The notes under the pieces: generated by a model
Seen by the model: only the letters and a program-made list of their open reading frames with translations
What the model was told of the DNA's origin: nothing
The model's database searches: none
Assembly: GCA_011526095.1 (NCBI GenBank)
Contig: WYBA01000360.1
Coordinates: forward strand, 1-43,445
Direction: 5' to 3'
From: Myxococcales bacterium
GTDB lineage: Bacteria; Myxococcota_A; Polyangia; Haliangiales; Haliangiaceae
DNA: 43,445 bases
Shown here: positions 17,705 to 28,133 of the stretch, piece after piece
Layout: each line of letters opens with the position of its first letter
Position numbering within the stretch: the stretch's first letter is position 1
Translations under genes and position numbers: made by a program

Positions 17705-18924
17705 GGCGCCACCTCCTCTCCGGCGATCCGGTCGAGCTCGAAGCGCGCGACGCCGCGCCGGACGACCGCCTCGACCCGCTTGCCCTCGAGCTCCTTGAGC
17801 TCCATCACCGCGTCGAGCAGAGAGATGAAGTCGCCTGTGCCCGCGATGTACGCCGACTCGATCGACGCGATCGTCTCGCGCAGCTTCGGGATCGCGGCGT
17901 CCTCGAGCGCGCCGACCGTGCGCTCAGAAGCGCGCGCGCGGCTCCACGCCATGCGCAGCTCGGCGTTCGCCATCTTCGTCATCGCGTCCTCCTCGCGGTC
18001 GGCCGCGCGCTCCATCGCGCGCGCCATCGCGATCTCGTTGTCCTGCCGGTCCCACCACCAGAGCGGGATCGTGACGCTGATGCCGATGCCGACCCCGTCG
18101 GGCATCCCGTCCAGGTTCTGTTCGTACTCGGCCTCGACCATCACCATCGGCCAGTACATCCGGCGTGCCAGCTCGCGCTGCGCCGTCGCGCCTTCCTTCA
18201 TCGCGCGGGCCGCTGCCACCTCCGGCGTTCCGTCGGCTGCCGCCGCGGCGACATCGAGCTCGGGCAATGGATCCGACGTGGGCAGCTCGGCGGGGCCGAT
18301 CGCCTCGTCCACGTCGCGGCCGCGCAGAGTGTTCAACATGGCGGCGATCGCGAGGCGCTCGTCCTCGAGCGAGGCTCGCTCCGCCTCCATCACCGCGATC
18401 TCCGACTCGGCGCGCAGGACATCGTGGTGGCCCATCGAGCCCATGCCGGCCTTGACCAGCGCGAGACCGGCCTCGCGCATCCGTTCGAGGAGCGCGATCT
18501 GCTCGTCGACGATGCGGCCCATCTCGTCGACCATCCACAGCTCGTAGAACAGCGAGACCGCTTGCGCACGCGCGTCCCACCGGGTGCGCCGGAGGCCGGC
18601 CTCGCCGCGCGCGACCTCGGACTTCGCGACCCGCTTGGCGAACGTGCGCCGGCCGAACAGGTTGAGCGGCTGACCGATCCGGTAGCTGATCATCGTCGGA
18701 TCCGCGTCCTCGCTCATGCCGCCGATGGGGATGGCCTCGGTCATCACCGAGAGCTGCGGATCCTCCCAGGCCCCCGCCACGCCGACCGCGGCGCGCCGGA
18801 CGTCGACATCGGCCTCCGCGACGTCGACCTCGGGAGCGCCCTCGCCGACCTCGGCGAGCAGCTCGGGAAGGCGCAGCGGCGCCGGAGCAAGGACGACGAG
18901 GAAGGCGGCGGTGACGGCAAACAT
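17701..18924 (-). CDS. cusC: CusC-like outer-membrane efflux protein
   Basis: This is a 407-residue OEP-family protein, first gene of the leftward cus operon. It shows the usual paired helical repeats (LFYELWMVDEMGRIVDEQIALLERM, later ARAMKEGATAQRELARRMYWPMVMVEAEY) and a tryptophan-rich strand IPLWWWDRQDNE. ATG 18924 gives a short signal-like start without basic residues, and a GGAGG lies about 25 bp further upstream, so translation may begin slightly earlier, perhaps at a non-ATG codon. Many Met residues (GGMSEDADPTMIS, GMGSMGHH) fit a copper channel. Operator D stands 116 bp upstream. Confidence 0.85.
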   Translation of the reverse strand: MFAVTAAFLVVLAPAPLRLPELLAEVGEGAPEVDVAEADVDVRRAAVGVAGAWEDPQLSVMTEAIPIGGMSEDADPTMISYRIGQPLNLFGRRTFAKRVAKSEVARGEAGLRRTRWDARAQAVSLFYELWMVDEMGRIVDEQIALLERMREAGLALVKAGMGSMGHHDVLRAESEIAVMEAERASLEDERLAIAAMLNTLRGRDVDEAIGPAELPTSDPLPELDVAAAAADGTPEVAAARAMKEGATAQRELARRMYWPMVMVEAEYEQNLDGMPDGVGIGISVTIPLWWWDRQDNEIAMARAMERAADREEDAMTKMANAELRMAWSRARASERTVGALEDAAIPKLRETIASIESAYIAGTGDFISLLDAVMELKELEGKRVEAVVRRGVARFELDRIAGEEVAP

Positions 18925-19039
18925 GGCGGGATGCAGCTGCCAGCAGCAACCTCCGTGCCTTGCCGGCGGGTTCGGTTTCGCGCAGGGATTGCGCCGGCGC
19001 CCGTTCCGCGCGCAATGACGCGCAGACCTGACGAGGCAG

Positions 19040-19060
19040 GTGTGACTCTCACGGTCACAC
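19040..19060. promoter_or_regulatory. Operator D between cusC and the copper ATPase gene
   Basis: GTGTGAC (19040-19046), N7, GTCACAC (19054-19060) is a palindrome with perfect 7-base arms, centre 19050. It lies in the divergent gap between the cusC-cusB-cusA operon and copA. On the minus strand only a weak hexamer (TCATTG) starts 32 bp from the centre; on the plus strand no -10 is seen at that distance. Because both flanking units move Cu(I), this copy gives the strongest link between the operator and copper. Confidence 0.7.
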
Positions 19061-19159
19061 GTGCAGCCCCCGACCGCCGCAGGGTCGCGCAACGCATCCG
19101 TGGTACGAGGATTGCGTTACCCGTAAGGAACCGCCGGCCGCGGCGTCGTCAGGTCAACC

Positions 19160-21505
<2,346 letters not shown>

Positions 21506-21506
21506 G

Positions 21507-21614
21507 ATGAGCTCCTGCTGCGACGACCGCCCGCGACGTTGGCGGCCGCTGCTGTTCGTGTTGGTGGCGCTGGTGACAGCCGCCGTGATCGTGGTGTCCG
21601 AGCTGTACTATTGA
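21507..21614 (+). CDS. 35-residue membrane microprotein with N-terminal CC motif
   Basis: This short frame begins at ATG 21507, one base after the copA stop, with GGAGG inside the copA end as ribosome site. It encodes MSSCCDDRPRRWRP followed by a single hydrophobic helix (LLFVLVALVTAAVIVVSELYY) and stops at 21614. The N-terminus has two adjacent cysteines and an arginine-rich stretch, so the tail would face the cytoplasm by the positive-inside rule. It resembles in layout small single-span partners of P-type ATPases such as CcoS or KdpF, but I see no sequence family. A role in handing Cu(I) to or stabilising CopA is inference. Confidence 0.65.
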   Translation: MSSCCDDRPRRWRPLLFVLVALVTAAVIVVSELYY

Positions 21615-21615
21615 C

Positions 21616-22353
21616 GTGGTGAGCATCGCCGACGACGTCAACCGGGAGATCCTCCGGCTCTGGTACGCCCCCGAGCACGGTCTCGTCGATCGGAAGCCGT
21701 TGATGCCCCTCGTGTACCCGGAGCTCCGCGGAGGCGGCCTTCTGTTCGTCGGGCTCAATCCGTCCTTCAGCGAGAAGGCGTTTCGCAGCTTCCTCGTCGG
21801 TTCGGAATGGGAAGACTTCGATCCGCAGACGTTCTACGCTTGGCGAGACCGCTGCGACGACTTCGACGTCCACCGGGCGCAGCGAGTCGAGGCGGCGGCG
21901 CTGGCCGCGTACGAGCACTACCGCCGCTTCGCCAGGCTCGCGGCGAGCCTCGAAACGCAATGGGACCACGTCGACGTCTTCACCTTGCGCGACACGTCCC
22001 AGAAAGCGGCGCTCTCGCAGATTCTCCGCGGCGGCGCGCGAGAGCTCGTCTGCACCAACCTGAACGGGTTCGGCCGAGCGCAGCTCGGGCTGTGCACGCG
22101 CCTCATCCAGCGGCTCGCGCCGGAGCTCCTCGTCGTCGCCAACGCCGCCGCGTCCCGCCTCCTGGTCGAGGCTCTCGATGGCACGTTCGACGAGGCCGCC
22201 GGTCACCACGTCGTGCGTCTCGGCGACCGAATCGTCCCGGCATTCTTCTCGTCGATGTGGACGCAGGGCGCGCTCGACGCGTTCAGCGCACAGCGGCTCG
22301 AGTGGCAGATCCGCCGCGTCTATCGCGAGCGCGCGGCCGCTACGGCGCGTTGA
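21616..22353 (+). CDS. Uracil-DNA-glycosylase-fold-like hypothetical protein
   Basis: The 245-residue protein begins at GTG 21616 (GTG 21619 is equally possible), one base after the microprotein stop. LLFVGLNPSFSE near residue 40 resembles the GxNPS-type first motif of the uracil-DNA-glycosylase superfamily, and the remainder alternates helices and strands (HVDVFTLRDTSQKAAL, LAPELLVVANAAASRLL), compatible with that alpha/beta fold. The second catalytic motif (HPS) is not clear, so it may be an inactive relative. It is probably co-transcribed with copA, but a link to copper is not obvious. Its end overlaps the opposing lipoprotein gene by 14 bp. Confidence 0.6.
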   Translation: MVSIADDVNREILRLWYAPEHGLVDRKPLMPLVYPELRGGGLLFVGLNPSFSEKAFRSFLVGSEWEDFDPQTFYAWRDRCDDFDVHRAQRVEAAALAAYEHYRRFARLAASLETQWDHVDVFTLRDTSQKAALSQILRGGARELVCTNLNGFGRAQLGLCTRLIQRLAPELLVVANAAASRLLVEALDGTFDEAAGHHVVRLGDRIVPAFFSSMWTQGALDAFSAQRLEWQIRRVYRERAAATAR

Positions 22354-22699
22354 ACGTCACCTCGTTCGACTCCGACTCGCCGGCGCCGTTCATCGCCATG
22401 ATCATGTACACGTACGTGGAGCCGGAGGTCAGCGGCGCGTCGTGGTACTGCTCGGAGTCGAACTCGAGCGTCGTGATCACCTCGTACTCGGCGTCGACGC
22501 CCTCCTCCATCCGCATCACCATGAACTCGGTCTCGTTGTCCGAGTTATCGGTCCAGGTCAGGTGCGCACCGCCGGACAGCGCTTCGGCGGCGAGCCCGGA
22601 CGGGGCGGCGGGGGGACCGCCGCCGCCGTCGTCTCCCCCGCCGCAGGCGGCGAATCCGAAGGTGGCGAGCGTGGCGAGGACGAAGTGCGGGGCTTTCAT
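22340..22699 (-). CDS. Lipoprotein with one fibronectin type III domain
   Basis: The 119-residue protein has a lipoprotein signal (LATLATFGFAAC), a Gly/Asp/Pro linker, then one FnIII domain (PPAAPSGLAAEALSGG, LTWTDNSDNETEFMV, SGSTYVYMIMAMNGAGES). FnIII domains are binding modules; no enzyme activity is expected. It starts at ATG 22699 and is divergent from the multicopper oxidase, with operator E between them. Confidence 0.82.
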   Translation of the reverse strand: MKAPHFVLATLATFGFAACGGGDDGGGGPPAAPSGLAAEALSGGAHLTWTDNSDNETEFMVMRMEEGVDAEYEVITTLEFDSEQYHDAPLTSGSTYVYMIMAMNGAGESESNEVTFNAP

Positions 22700-22735
22700 G
22701 CCCTACACTTCGCGCCGCGCGGCGGAGCCGTCAAG

Positions 22736-22781
22736 AGTGACCGATTTGGTTACTGTGGCGAGTTGTCTCCCAGTCTAGACA
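22736..22781. promoter_or_regulatory. Operator E with -10 for the multicopper oxidase gene
   Basis: AGTGACCGATTTGGTTACT (22736-22754, centre 22745) is the shared palindrome with GTTAC in the right arm. On the plus strand TAGACA starts at 22776, 31 bp from the centre, placing transcription start near 22788, just before the oxidase gene. On the minus strand the first TA hexamer (TAGGGC, 22705) is 40 bp away, one helical turn further out. Confidence 0.62.
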
Positions 22782-22809
22782 ACGTCGCGAGGTGCTGGAT
22801 GATCACGCC

Positions 22810-24213
22810 ATGCGCGGTGCACTGCTCGTCCTCGTACCTTGGATGGCCGCCTGCGGCTCATCGGACAGCGCGCCGTCACGCGCGCCCGACCTCGCGGTGT
22901 TGACCGACACGAACCCGGATCCGGACATCGTCGAGGTCGAGCTGGTCGCGGCGCCCGCGACCGTCGAGCTCCTTCCCGGCAAGCCCGCCGAGGTCTGGGC
23001 GTTCCACGACGGCGCGGACTCCGACGCGGTCGGCACGATCCCCGGCCCGCTGCTCGAGGCGAAGCTTGGCGATCAGGTGATCGTCCACTTCCGCAACGAG
23101 CTGCCCGAGGAGACGACGATCCACTGGCATGGCCTCCGAGTACCCAACGCGGCCGACGGCACGCCGGCATCGCAGACGCCGGTGGCGCCCGGCGAGACCT
23201 ACGACTACGAGATGACGCTCGTCGACGCCGGCCTCTTCTGGTACCACCCGCACGTCAACGGCGACGTCCAGGTCGAGCGCGGGCTCTACGCGCCGGTGCG
23301 GGTCCACGGCGGCGTCGAGCCAGACGTCGCCGCGGACCGGGTCTTCGTCCTCGACGACGTCAAGCTCTCCGCGTCGGGCGAGCTGTCGACGCAGACCGAC
23401 GTGCTCGACCTCATGCTCGGCCGGCAGGGCAACGTGGTGCTCCTCAACGGCAAGCAGACGCCGGCGATCGGGGCGGCCGCGGGCTCACGCGAGCGCTGGC
23501 GGTTCGTGAACGCCGCCAACGGCCGATACTTCCAGCTCGAGCTTCCGGGACACAGCTTCCGGGTGATCGGCTGGGACGGCGGCGTCGTCGGCGCGCCGTA
23601 CCAGGCCGAGCGCGTGCTGATCGCGCCGGGCGAGCGCTACGACCTGCTCGTCGAGCTCGAGGGCGAGGACGGTGACGAGATCGCGCTTCGAACGGTGCAC
23701 TACGACCGCGGCCACGAGATCCCGGATCCCGGCCCGATCGATCTGCTCGCGATCACGCTCGAAGCTGCCGGCCCGCCGCTCGGCGACCTCCCGACCACGT
23801 GGGGCGACGTCGCGCCGATCGCGACCGACGCTGCCACCCCTCGGCGCGTGCTGATCCTCGGCGAGGACGATGCCGATCCGACGAACCCGGTCTTCACGAT
23901 CAACGGCGACGCCTATCCGGACATCACCGCGCTCACCGGCGCCCCGGGCGACGTCGAGATCTGGGAGATCCACAACATGTCGGAGATGGACCACCCCTTC
24001 CATCTCCACGGCATGTCGTTCCAGGTCCTCGATGCGGCCGGGTCTCCAATCGAGCCGCTCGGCTGGAAGGACACCGTGAACGTCCCGCGCATGACGATGC
24101 TCCGGTTCGCCGTCGAGCTCGGCGGCCCCGGGACCTGGATGTATCACTGCCACATCCTCGAGCACGCCGAGCGCGGCATGATGGGTGAGCTTGAGGTGAC
24201 CAGCACGCCGTAG
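22810..24213 (+). CDS. Secreted multicopper oxidase (lipoprotein)
   Basis: The 467-residue three-domain oxidase is exported as a lipoprotein (LLVLVPWMAACGSS). All four copper motifs are present: HWHG near residue 100, YHPH near 141, HPFHLHG near 395 and HCHILEHAERGM near the end, the last giving the type 1 ligands His-Cys-His-Met. Such enzymes oxidise Cu(I) to the less toxic Cu(II), or phenols, and reduce oxygen to water. ATG 22810 is preferred because the signal peptide begins there; GTG 22792 in the same frame adds six residues and lies close to the predicted transcript start. The kinase gene follows 21 bp later and may be co-transcribed. Confidence 0.9.
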   Translation: MRGALLVLVPWMAACGSSDSAPSRAPDLAVLTDTNPDPDIVEVELVAAPATVELLPGKPAEVWAFHDGADSDAVGTIPGPLLEAKLGDQVIVHFRNELPEETTIHWHGLRVPNAADGTPASQTPVAPGETYDYEMTLVDAGLFWYHPHVNGDVQVERGLYAPVRVHGGVEPDVAADRVFVLDDVKLSASGELSTQTDVLDLMLGRQGNVVLLNGKQTPAIGAAAGSRERWRFVNAANGRYFQLELPGHSFRVIGWDGGVVGAPYQAERVLIAPGERYDLLVELEGEDGDEIALRTVHYDRGHEIPDPGPIDLLAITLEAAGPPLGDLPTTWGDVAPIATDAATPRRVLILGEDDADPTNPVFTINGDAYPDITALTGAPGDVEIWEIHNMSEMDHPFHLHGMSFQVLDAAGSPIEPLGWKDTVNVPRMTMLRFAVELGGPGTWMYHCHILEHAERGMMGELEVTSTP

Positions 24214-24234
24214 CCGCCGTTGTAAGCTTCGGGC

Positions 24235-25832
24235 GTGGCAACGTGCCCGAAGTGCCAGCAACCGTACGACGCGGGCACGTTCTGCCCGCGCGACGGGACC
24301 CGGCTCGTCGGCGACGCGGGCCCCGGCGCGGTGATCGGCGACCGCTACCGGCTGATCCGCATGGTGGGCTCCGGCGGCGTCGGCGAGGTCTACGAGGCGG
24401 AGCACGTCTACATCCACCGGCGGGTCGCGGTGAAGATCCTCCGACGCGAGATCGCCAGCGACCCGGAGGCGGTCGCGCGCCTGCAGCGCGAGGCCCAGTC
24501 GACCAGCGGTCTCGGACACCCGAACATCGTCGACTGCTTCGACTTCGGCCACTCCGCAGAGGGACAAGTCTACCTGGTGATGGAGTGGCTGGATGGCGAG
24601 AACCTCGACCAGCGCCTGCAACGCGAGCCGGTCGACATCCCGACCGCGCTCGAGATCGCGTCGCAGGTCGCGGCCGGTCTCGCCGAGGCGCACGACCGTG
24701 GCGTGATCCACCGCGACCTCAAGCCGGCGAACCTGTTTCTGATCCGAGACCGCCGCGGCGCCCTCGTCGTCAAGGTGCTCGACTTTGGCATCGCGAAGCT
24801 TGCCGCGCAGCAGACGAAGCTGACCGGCACCAGCGTGCTGGTCGGGACGCCGAACTACATGGCGCCGGAGCAGGCGTTCGGCGAGGCGGTCGATGCCCGG
24901 ACCGACGTCTATGCACTCGGTGTCATCCTCTACGAGATGGTCACCGGCTCGGTGCCGTTCCATGCCGACTCGCCGCTCGGCGTGCTGCACCAGCACACCG
25001 CGCGTATGCCGGTGCCGCCGTCGGCGCGGGCGCCCGAACGCGGCATCTCGTCCGAGCTCGAGACGGTGGTGATGCGCTGCCTCGCCAAGCGGCCCGAGGA
25101 GCGATTTGCGTCCATGCACGAGGTGATCGCGGCGCTCGAAGCGCTCCGCGGTACCGCAGCCGCTCCGCGAGAGTCCCTTCCGCCTCCCCCACCCCCACGC
25201 GGCCACGACGACGATGATGATGATCTCCTGAACGCGGCGGGCGTCGTCGGCGGACGCCGGATCGCGCTCGTGGTCGGTGGCGTTGCACTGGTTGCCGGCG
25301 GCGTCGTCGCGGCGCTCCTGCTGATGCGAGGCGGCGGTCGCGGTGCCGCGGCGCCACCGGATGCATCGCGCCCGGCGGCGAATGCGCCCGACGCGGGCCT
25401 GGCGACGCGCGTCGATGCCGCCACGATCGCACCCACGGATACCGGCATCGTCGTCGCAGTGCCCGATGCCGGCGTACCGCCGGCCTGGAGGAACGCGGAC
25501 GCGACGGCGACGTTTCGTACGTGGCCACGATCGCGCCCCCGGGCCCGGTCGCCGGGCACTCGTTCGAGCTCGCGGTCACCTTCGACGACCAGGGATCCGC
25601 GCTGCGCAGCGCCGCCGACCGCGGAGCGTTACGGGCTGCGGTCTCGCTCGCGTACTTCAAGGACCACGCGACTGTCCACGAGGGCACCCACCTGGTCGAC
25701 GGCGCAATGTACCTCCTCGTACCGATCGAGGTCGAACGCACCGGCAAGCACCACGTCCGTATCGATCTCCTCGACGGCGACCAGCGCCTCGCTCGGATTC
25801 GATTCGATCTCGTCGTGGAGCACTCGCACTGA
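24235..25832 (+). CDS. Receptor-type Ser/Thr protein kinase with zinc ribbon; frameshift before the sensor domain
   Basis: The kinase begins at GTG 24235 with a zinc ribbon (CPKCQQPYDAGTFCPRDG), then a complete Hanks-type kinase domain (about 35-300): GSGGVGEVYEA, VAVKIL, HRDLKPAN, DFGIAKLA, APEQ. A Pro-rich, acidic juxtamembrane stretch, a transmembrane helix (about 340-362) and an Asp/Ala/Pro linker follow. The original frame then turns into Arg/Ser-rich nonsense to 25908. In another frame, from roughly 25485, a sensible beta domain (YVATIAPPGPVAGHSFELAV ... RFDLVVEHSH) ends at 25832, just before the converging gene. The switch lies near 25474-25488, so the intact gene needs a one-base change. 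It may phosphorylate a copper-response regulator; that is inference. Confidence 0.8.
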
Positions 25833-25843
25833 CGACGGCGACC

Positions 25844-26434
25844 TCAGTGGCCACCGTGATCGGCGCGATCCGGGGGATGCTCCATCGCGCCCTCCCAGTA
25901 GACGATGAACTGGAGCCCCGCGAGGATCGAGAGCACGCCCCAGGCCTTGACCCATCCGATCTTGCCGCCCAGCTCGCCGATCAGCTTGGCGACTCCGACG
26001 AGCGTCACGGTGATCGCGAACGCCCAGTGCCGGAAGAGCAGAAACTCGCTCGCCTGCTCGTGGACGAGAAAGACCACGCCGACGCCGATCCAGCAAAGGG
26101 GGAAGACGAGCGCGAGCGCGCGCGGCGCGTCGGGATTCCGGAACCGGCAGAGCTCGGTGCCTCCGGCGAGCGCGGCCAGCGCCCCGACGATGGAGTGGTA
26201 GAGCCACATCGGGTCGCTCTCGCCGCCGGTCGCCCGATGGAACATCGGATCGAAGATCTCGAGGATCACCAGACCGAGCCCGAGGCCGAGCATCACCTTG
26301 GCGGCCGCGCGCGGCCGCACTTGCTGGGCAGGCGGCCGCCCGGCGTTACGGAGCGTGAGCGCGCCGGCGAACACCAGCAGCGCACCGGCGATCCAGTGCG
26401 CGACGTTGAGCATCACGACGTCGATCGGCCTCAT
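25844..26434 (-). CDS. Six-helix membrane protein of unknown function with HGGH tail
   Basis: The 196-residue protein has about six hydrophobic helices (AHWIAGALLVFAGALTL, VMLGLGLGLVILEIF, SIVGALAALAGG, ALALVFPLCWIGVGVVFLV, HWAFAITVTLVGVAKLI, WGVLSILAGLQFIVYW). Histidines lie near several helix ends (NVAHW, FHRATGG, LYHS, LVHEQ, FRHW), and the tail EHPPDRADHGGH is His-rich. These features would suit haem or metal binding, but I recognise no family. It starts at ATG 26434, overlapping the methyltransferase stop by 4 bp, so it is the second gene of that leftward pair. Confidence 0.7.
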   Translation of the reverse strand: MRPIDVVMLNVAHWIAGALLVFAGALTLRNAGRPPAQQVRPRAAAKVMLGLGLGLVILEIFDPMFHRATGGESDPMWLYHSIVGALAALAGGTELCRFRNPDAPRALALVFPLCWIGVGVVFLVHEQASEFLLFRHWAFAITVTLVGVAKLIGELGGKIGWVKAWGVLSILAGLQFIVYWEGAMEHPPDRADHGGH

Positions 26435-27078
26435 GGTCGCACCGCGCGGTAGAGCGACAGCGTCCCGAACAACGTGCGCGCGCGATGCGTCTCGGCCACG
26501 TCGGCGAAGCCGGCCTCGGTGATCAGCGCGGGAAGCCGGCCGCGCACGTTGTCCGTGGTGGTCCGGAACCCGTCGAGGAGCTGCACCGAGAGGAATGCGA
26601 CGCGCATCAGGGCGCTCCCCGCGCGGCCCCAGTCGAGGATGTGGAGCTCTCCTCCGGGGCGCAGAAGCTCGCGGACGCGCGCGAGCGCGCGGCGCTTGCC
26701 GTCGGCGTCGAGGTGATGGAACAGCAGGCTCGAGGCGACACGATCGAACGTGCTCGCCGGAAACGGCGCGGCGTCCGCCAGCCCTTCGTGGAGCTCGACC
26801 GTCACCCCTGCCCGGGAGACCTTGTCGCGGCCGATCGCGAGCGCGCGCGGGTCACCATCGAGGCCGACCACCTCCGCTTCGGGGCAGGCCCGAGCGAGCA
26901 TGATGGTCAGCGTCGCCGTGCCACAGCCGAGGTCGAGCGCGCGCTGCCCCGGACGAAGATCTACCTGCTCGACCAGCCGCCGCTTGAGCGCCTCTTCCTT
27001 GAGCGTCGCCCGCAGCACCGGATCGTAGAAGCGAGTCAGCCAGTCGAACCGCAGCGCGGGAATGTACCGGGTAGCCAT
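26431..27078 (-). CDS. SAM-dependent class I methyltransferase
   Basis: The 215-residue protein has the canonical motif I LDLGCGTATLTI near residue 48, acidic motif II (VVGLDGD) and motif IV (FDRVASSLLFHHL), followed by LLRPGGELHILDWGR. It is a soluble UbiE/Methyltransf_11-type enzyme; the substrate is unknown. The first 35 residues (RYIPALRFDWLTRFYDPVLRAT) resemble the N-terminus of methyltransferases that act on quinones or small molecules. It is translationally coupled to the membrane protein gene after it and lies downstream of the degenerate operator at 27154-27170 (TAGCCG at 33 bp). Confidence 0.88.
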   Translation of the reverse strand: MATRYIPALRFDWLTRFYDPVLRATLKEEALKRRLVEQVDLRPGQRALDLGCGTATLTIMLARACPEAEVVGLDGDPRALAIGRDKVSRAGVTVELHEGLADAAPFPASTFDRVASSLLFHHLDADGKRRALARVRELLRPGGELHILDWGRAGSALMRVAFLSVQLLDGFRTTTDNVRGRLPALITEAGFADVAETHRARTLFGTLSLYRAVRP

Positions 27079-27153
27079 CGAGAGGAAGCGTAGCGACGTG
27101 GCGCAGCGGGCGCATGAACGTTGCGGCTACGCCGCGCGCCTCCCCGCCAAAGC

Positions 27154-27170
27154 GTGACGGCCCCAGCCAC
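27154..27170. promoter_or_regulatory. Weak operator F1 (leftward)
   Basis: GTGAC-GGCCCCA-GCCAC matches the shared operator with one changed base in the right arm; centre 27162. On the minus strand TAGCCG starts at 27129, 33 bp from the centre, and could be the -10 for the methyltransferase pair. The match is degenerate and supported mainly by spacing and position. Confidence 0.4.
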
Positions 27171-27184
27171 CTGTATCCGGAAGC

Positions 27185-27228
27185 GTTACACCGCTTGACG
27201 TCTCCGCGCCGCGAACTTCGCGTATACA
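27185..27228 (+). promoter_or_regulatory. Weak operator F2 and promoter of the oxidase/cytochrome operon
   Basis: GTTAC (27185-27189), N7, then GACGT is a poor second arm of the shared operator; centre 27193. TATACA starts at 27223, 30 bp from the centre. A TTGACG at 27195-27200 is 22 bp from TATACA, too far for a normal sigma-70 promoter. TATACA is the best -10 in this gap and lies 44 bp before the first gene of the large operon. Confidence 0.45.
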
Positions 27229-27272
27229 GGCGCTGAGAAGGTGGCCGACACCTTGCTACCCACGAGGCACCC

Positions 27273-27827
27273 ATGCGCATCGCGTCTGTGCTGTTCGCGT
27301 CCCTCGTCGCAGCCGGCGCCGCCGGTTGCGGCGGCTCGTCGTCGTCATCGCCGCCGCCGGCCCATCCGAGTCCCGGCGCGTCTGATGATCGTTCGTGCCC
27401 CGTCGCGGTCTTGGGGACCTCGGTCTCCGTCGAGGACACCAATCGCGGCGCGGCGCTCGTGTTCGTGACGACGGGCGATGTCGACGAGGTCAGGAAGCGT
27501 GTCGCTGCGATGGCCGCGATGCACAGCGATCACCATTCCTCGATGGGCGCGTTGCCCACCGGCGACGAGGACAGCGCCGGTCACGATCACGGCGGCCACG
27601 CCGGGCACGACATGGGCGGCATGGAGCACGGCGAAGCCGGCGGAGCGCACGGCGCGCACGCGGGCGGCATGATCTCGGTGCACTCGCAAGCCACCGTCGA
27701 AGAGATCGAAGGCGGCGCTCGACTAGTCCTCACCGCGATGCCCGACGATGTCGGCGCACTCCAGAGCGAACTCCGCACCCACGCCCAGCACCTCTCGACG
27801 GGCACGTGCGCGATGGGACATCACTGA
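27273..27827 (+). CDS. His/Met-rich lipoprotein, first gene of the copper-oxidase operon
   Basis: The 184-residue lipoprotein (FASLVAAGAAGC) has a small alpha/beta core split by a central His/Met/Gly-rich loop (about 80-130: MHSDHHSSMG, HDHGGHAGHDMGGMEHGE). The core has an unusual self-similar pattern: SVEDTNRGAALVFVTTGDVDEVRKRVAAM in the first half and TVEEIEGGARLVLTAMPDDVGALQSELR in the second half, so it looks like a duplicated ferredoxin-like strand-helix unit. The His/Met loop is a likely copper site. It is probably periplasmic, delivering copper to the oxidase or cytochromes encoded downstream. No named family recognised. Confidence 0.72.
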   Translation: MRIASVLFASLVAAGAAGCGGSSSSSPPPAHPSPGASDDRSCPVAVLGTSVSVEDTNRGAALVFVTTGDVDEVRKRVAAMAAMHSDHHSSMGALPTGDEDSAGHDHGGHAGHDMGGMEHGEAGGAHGAHAGGMISVHSQATVEEIEGGARLVLTAMPDDVGALQSELRTHAQHLSTGTCAMGHH

Positions 27828-28133
27828 ATGCGGGCGCCGATCCTGCTGTTCGCGATCCTCGTGGCTGGATGTACACCACGCGCGGTGCCGCTGCCCTCCG
27901 GTCATCCGGCGCGCCCCGACGCTCCCATCGGTAGGCTCGCCGGGCCACCGGCGGCTCTCCGTTCCGGCGTGGCCGCCGAGTCGCTCTCTCCGCCTGCGCC
28001 GCCCGAGCCTGGCACCGGCGCCGGCGGACACGGGGCTCATGGCGGAAACCAGCCGCCGCCCGACGATCCGCCGAAGGACCCGCCGAAGGCCCCACCGACG
28101 GGCCACGAGGGCCACCAGAAGGACAGGCCATGA
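27828..28133 (+). CDS. Small Pro/His-rich lipoprotein
   Basis: The 101-residue protein starts immediately after the previous stop. After a lipoprotein signal (LLFAILVAGCTP) it is almost entirely Pro/Ala/Gly/Asp with a GGHGAHGGN cluster and GHEGHQKD at the end. It has no folded domain that I can see, and is probably a flexible, metal-binding tether. Its end overlaps the TolC gene by 4 bp. Confidence 0.7.
   Translation: MRAPILLFAILVAGCTPRAVPLPSGHPARPDAPIGRLAGPPAALRSGVAAESLSPPAPPEPGTGAGGHGAHGGNQPPPDDPPKDPPKAPPTGHEGHQKDRP

Noticed and set aside
16451..18547. Long plus-strand frame opposite cusB and cusC
   Set aside because: Composition is biased and it covers two recognisable genes on the other strand.
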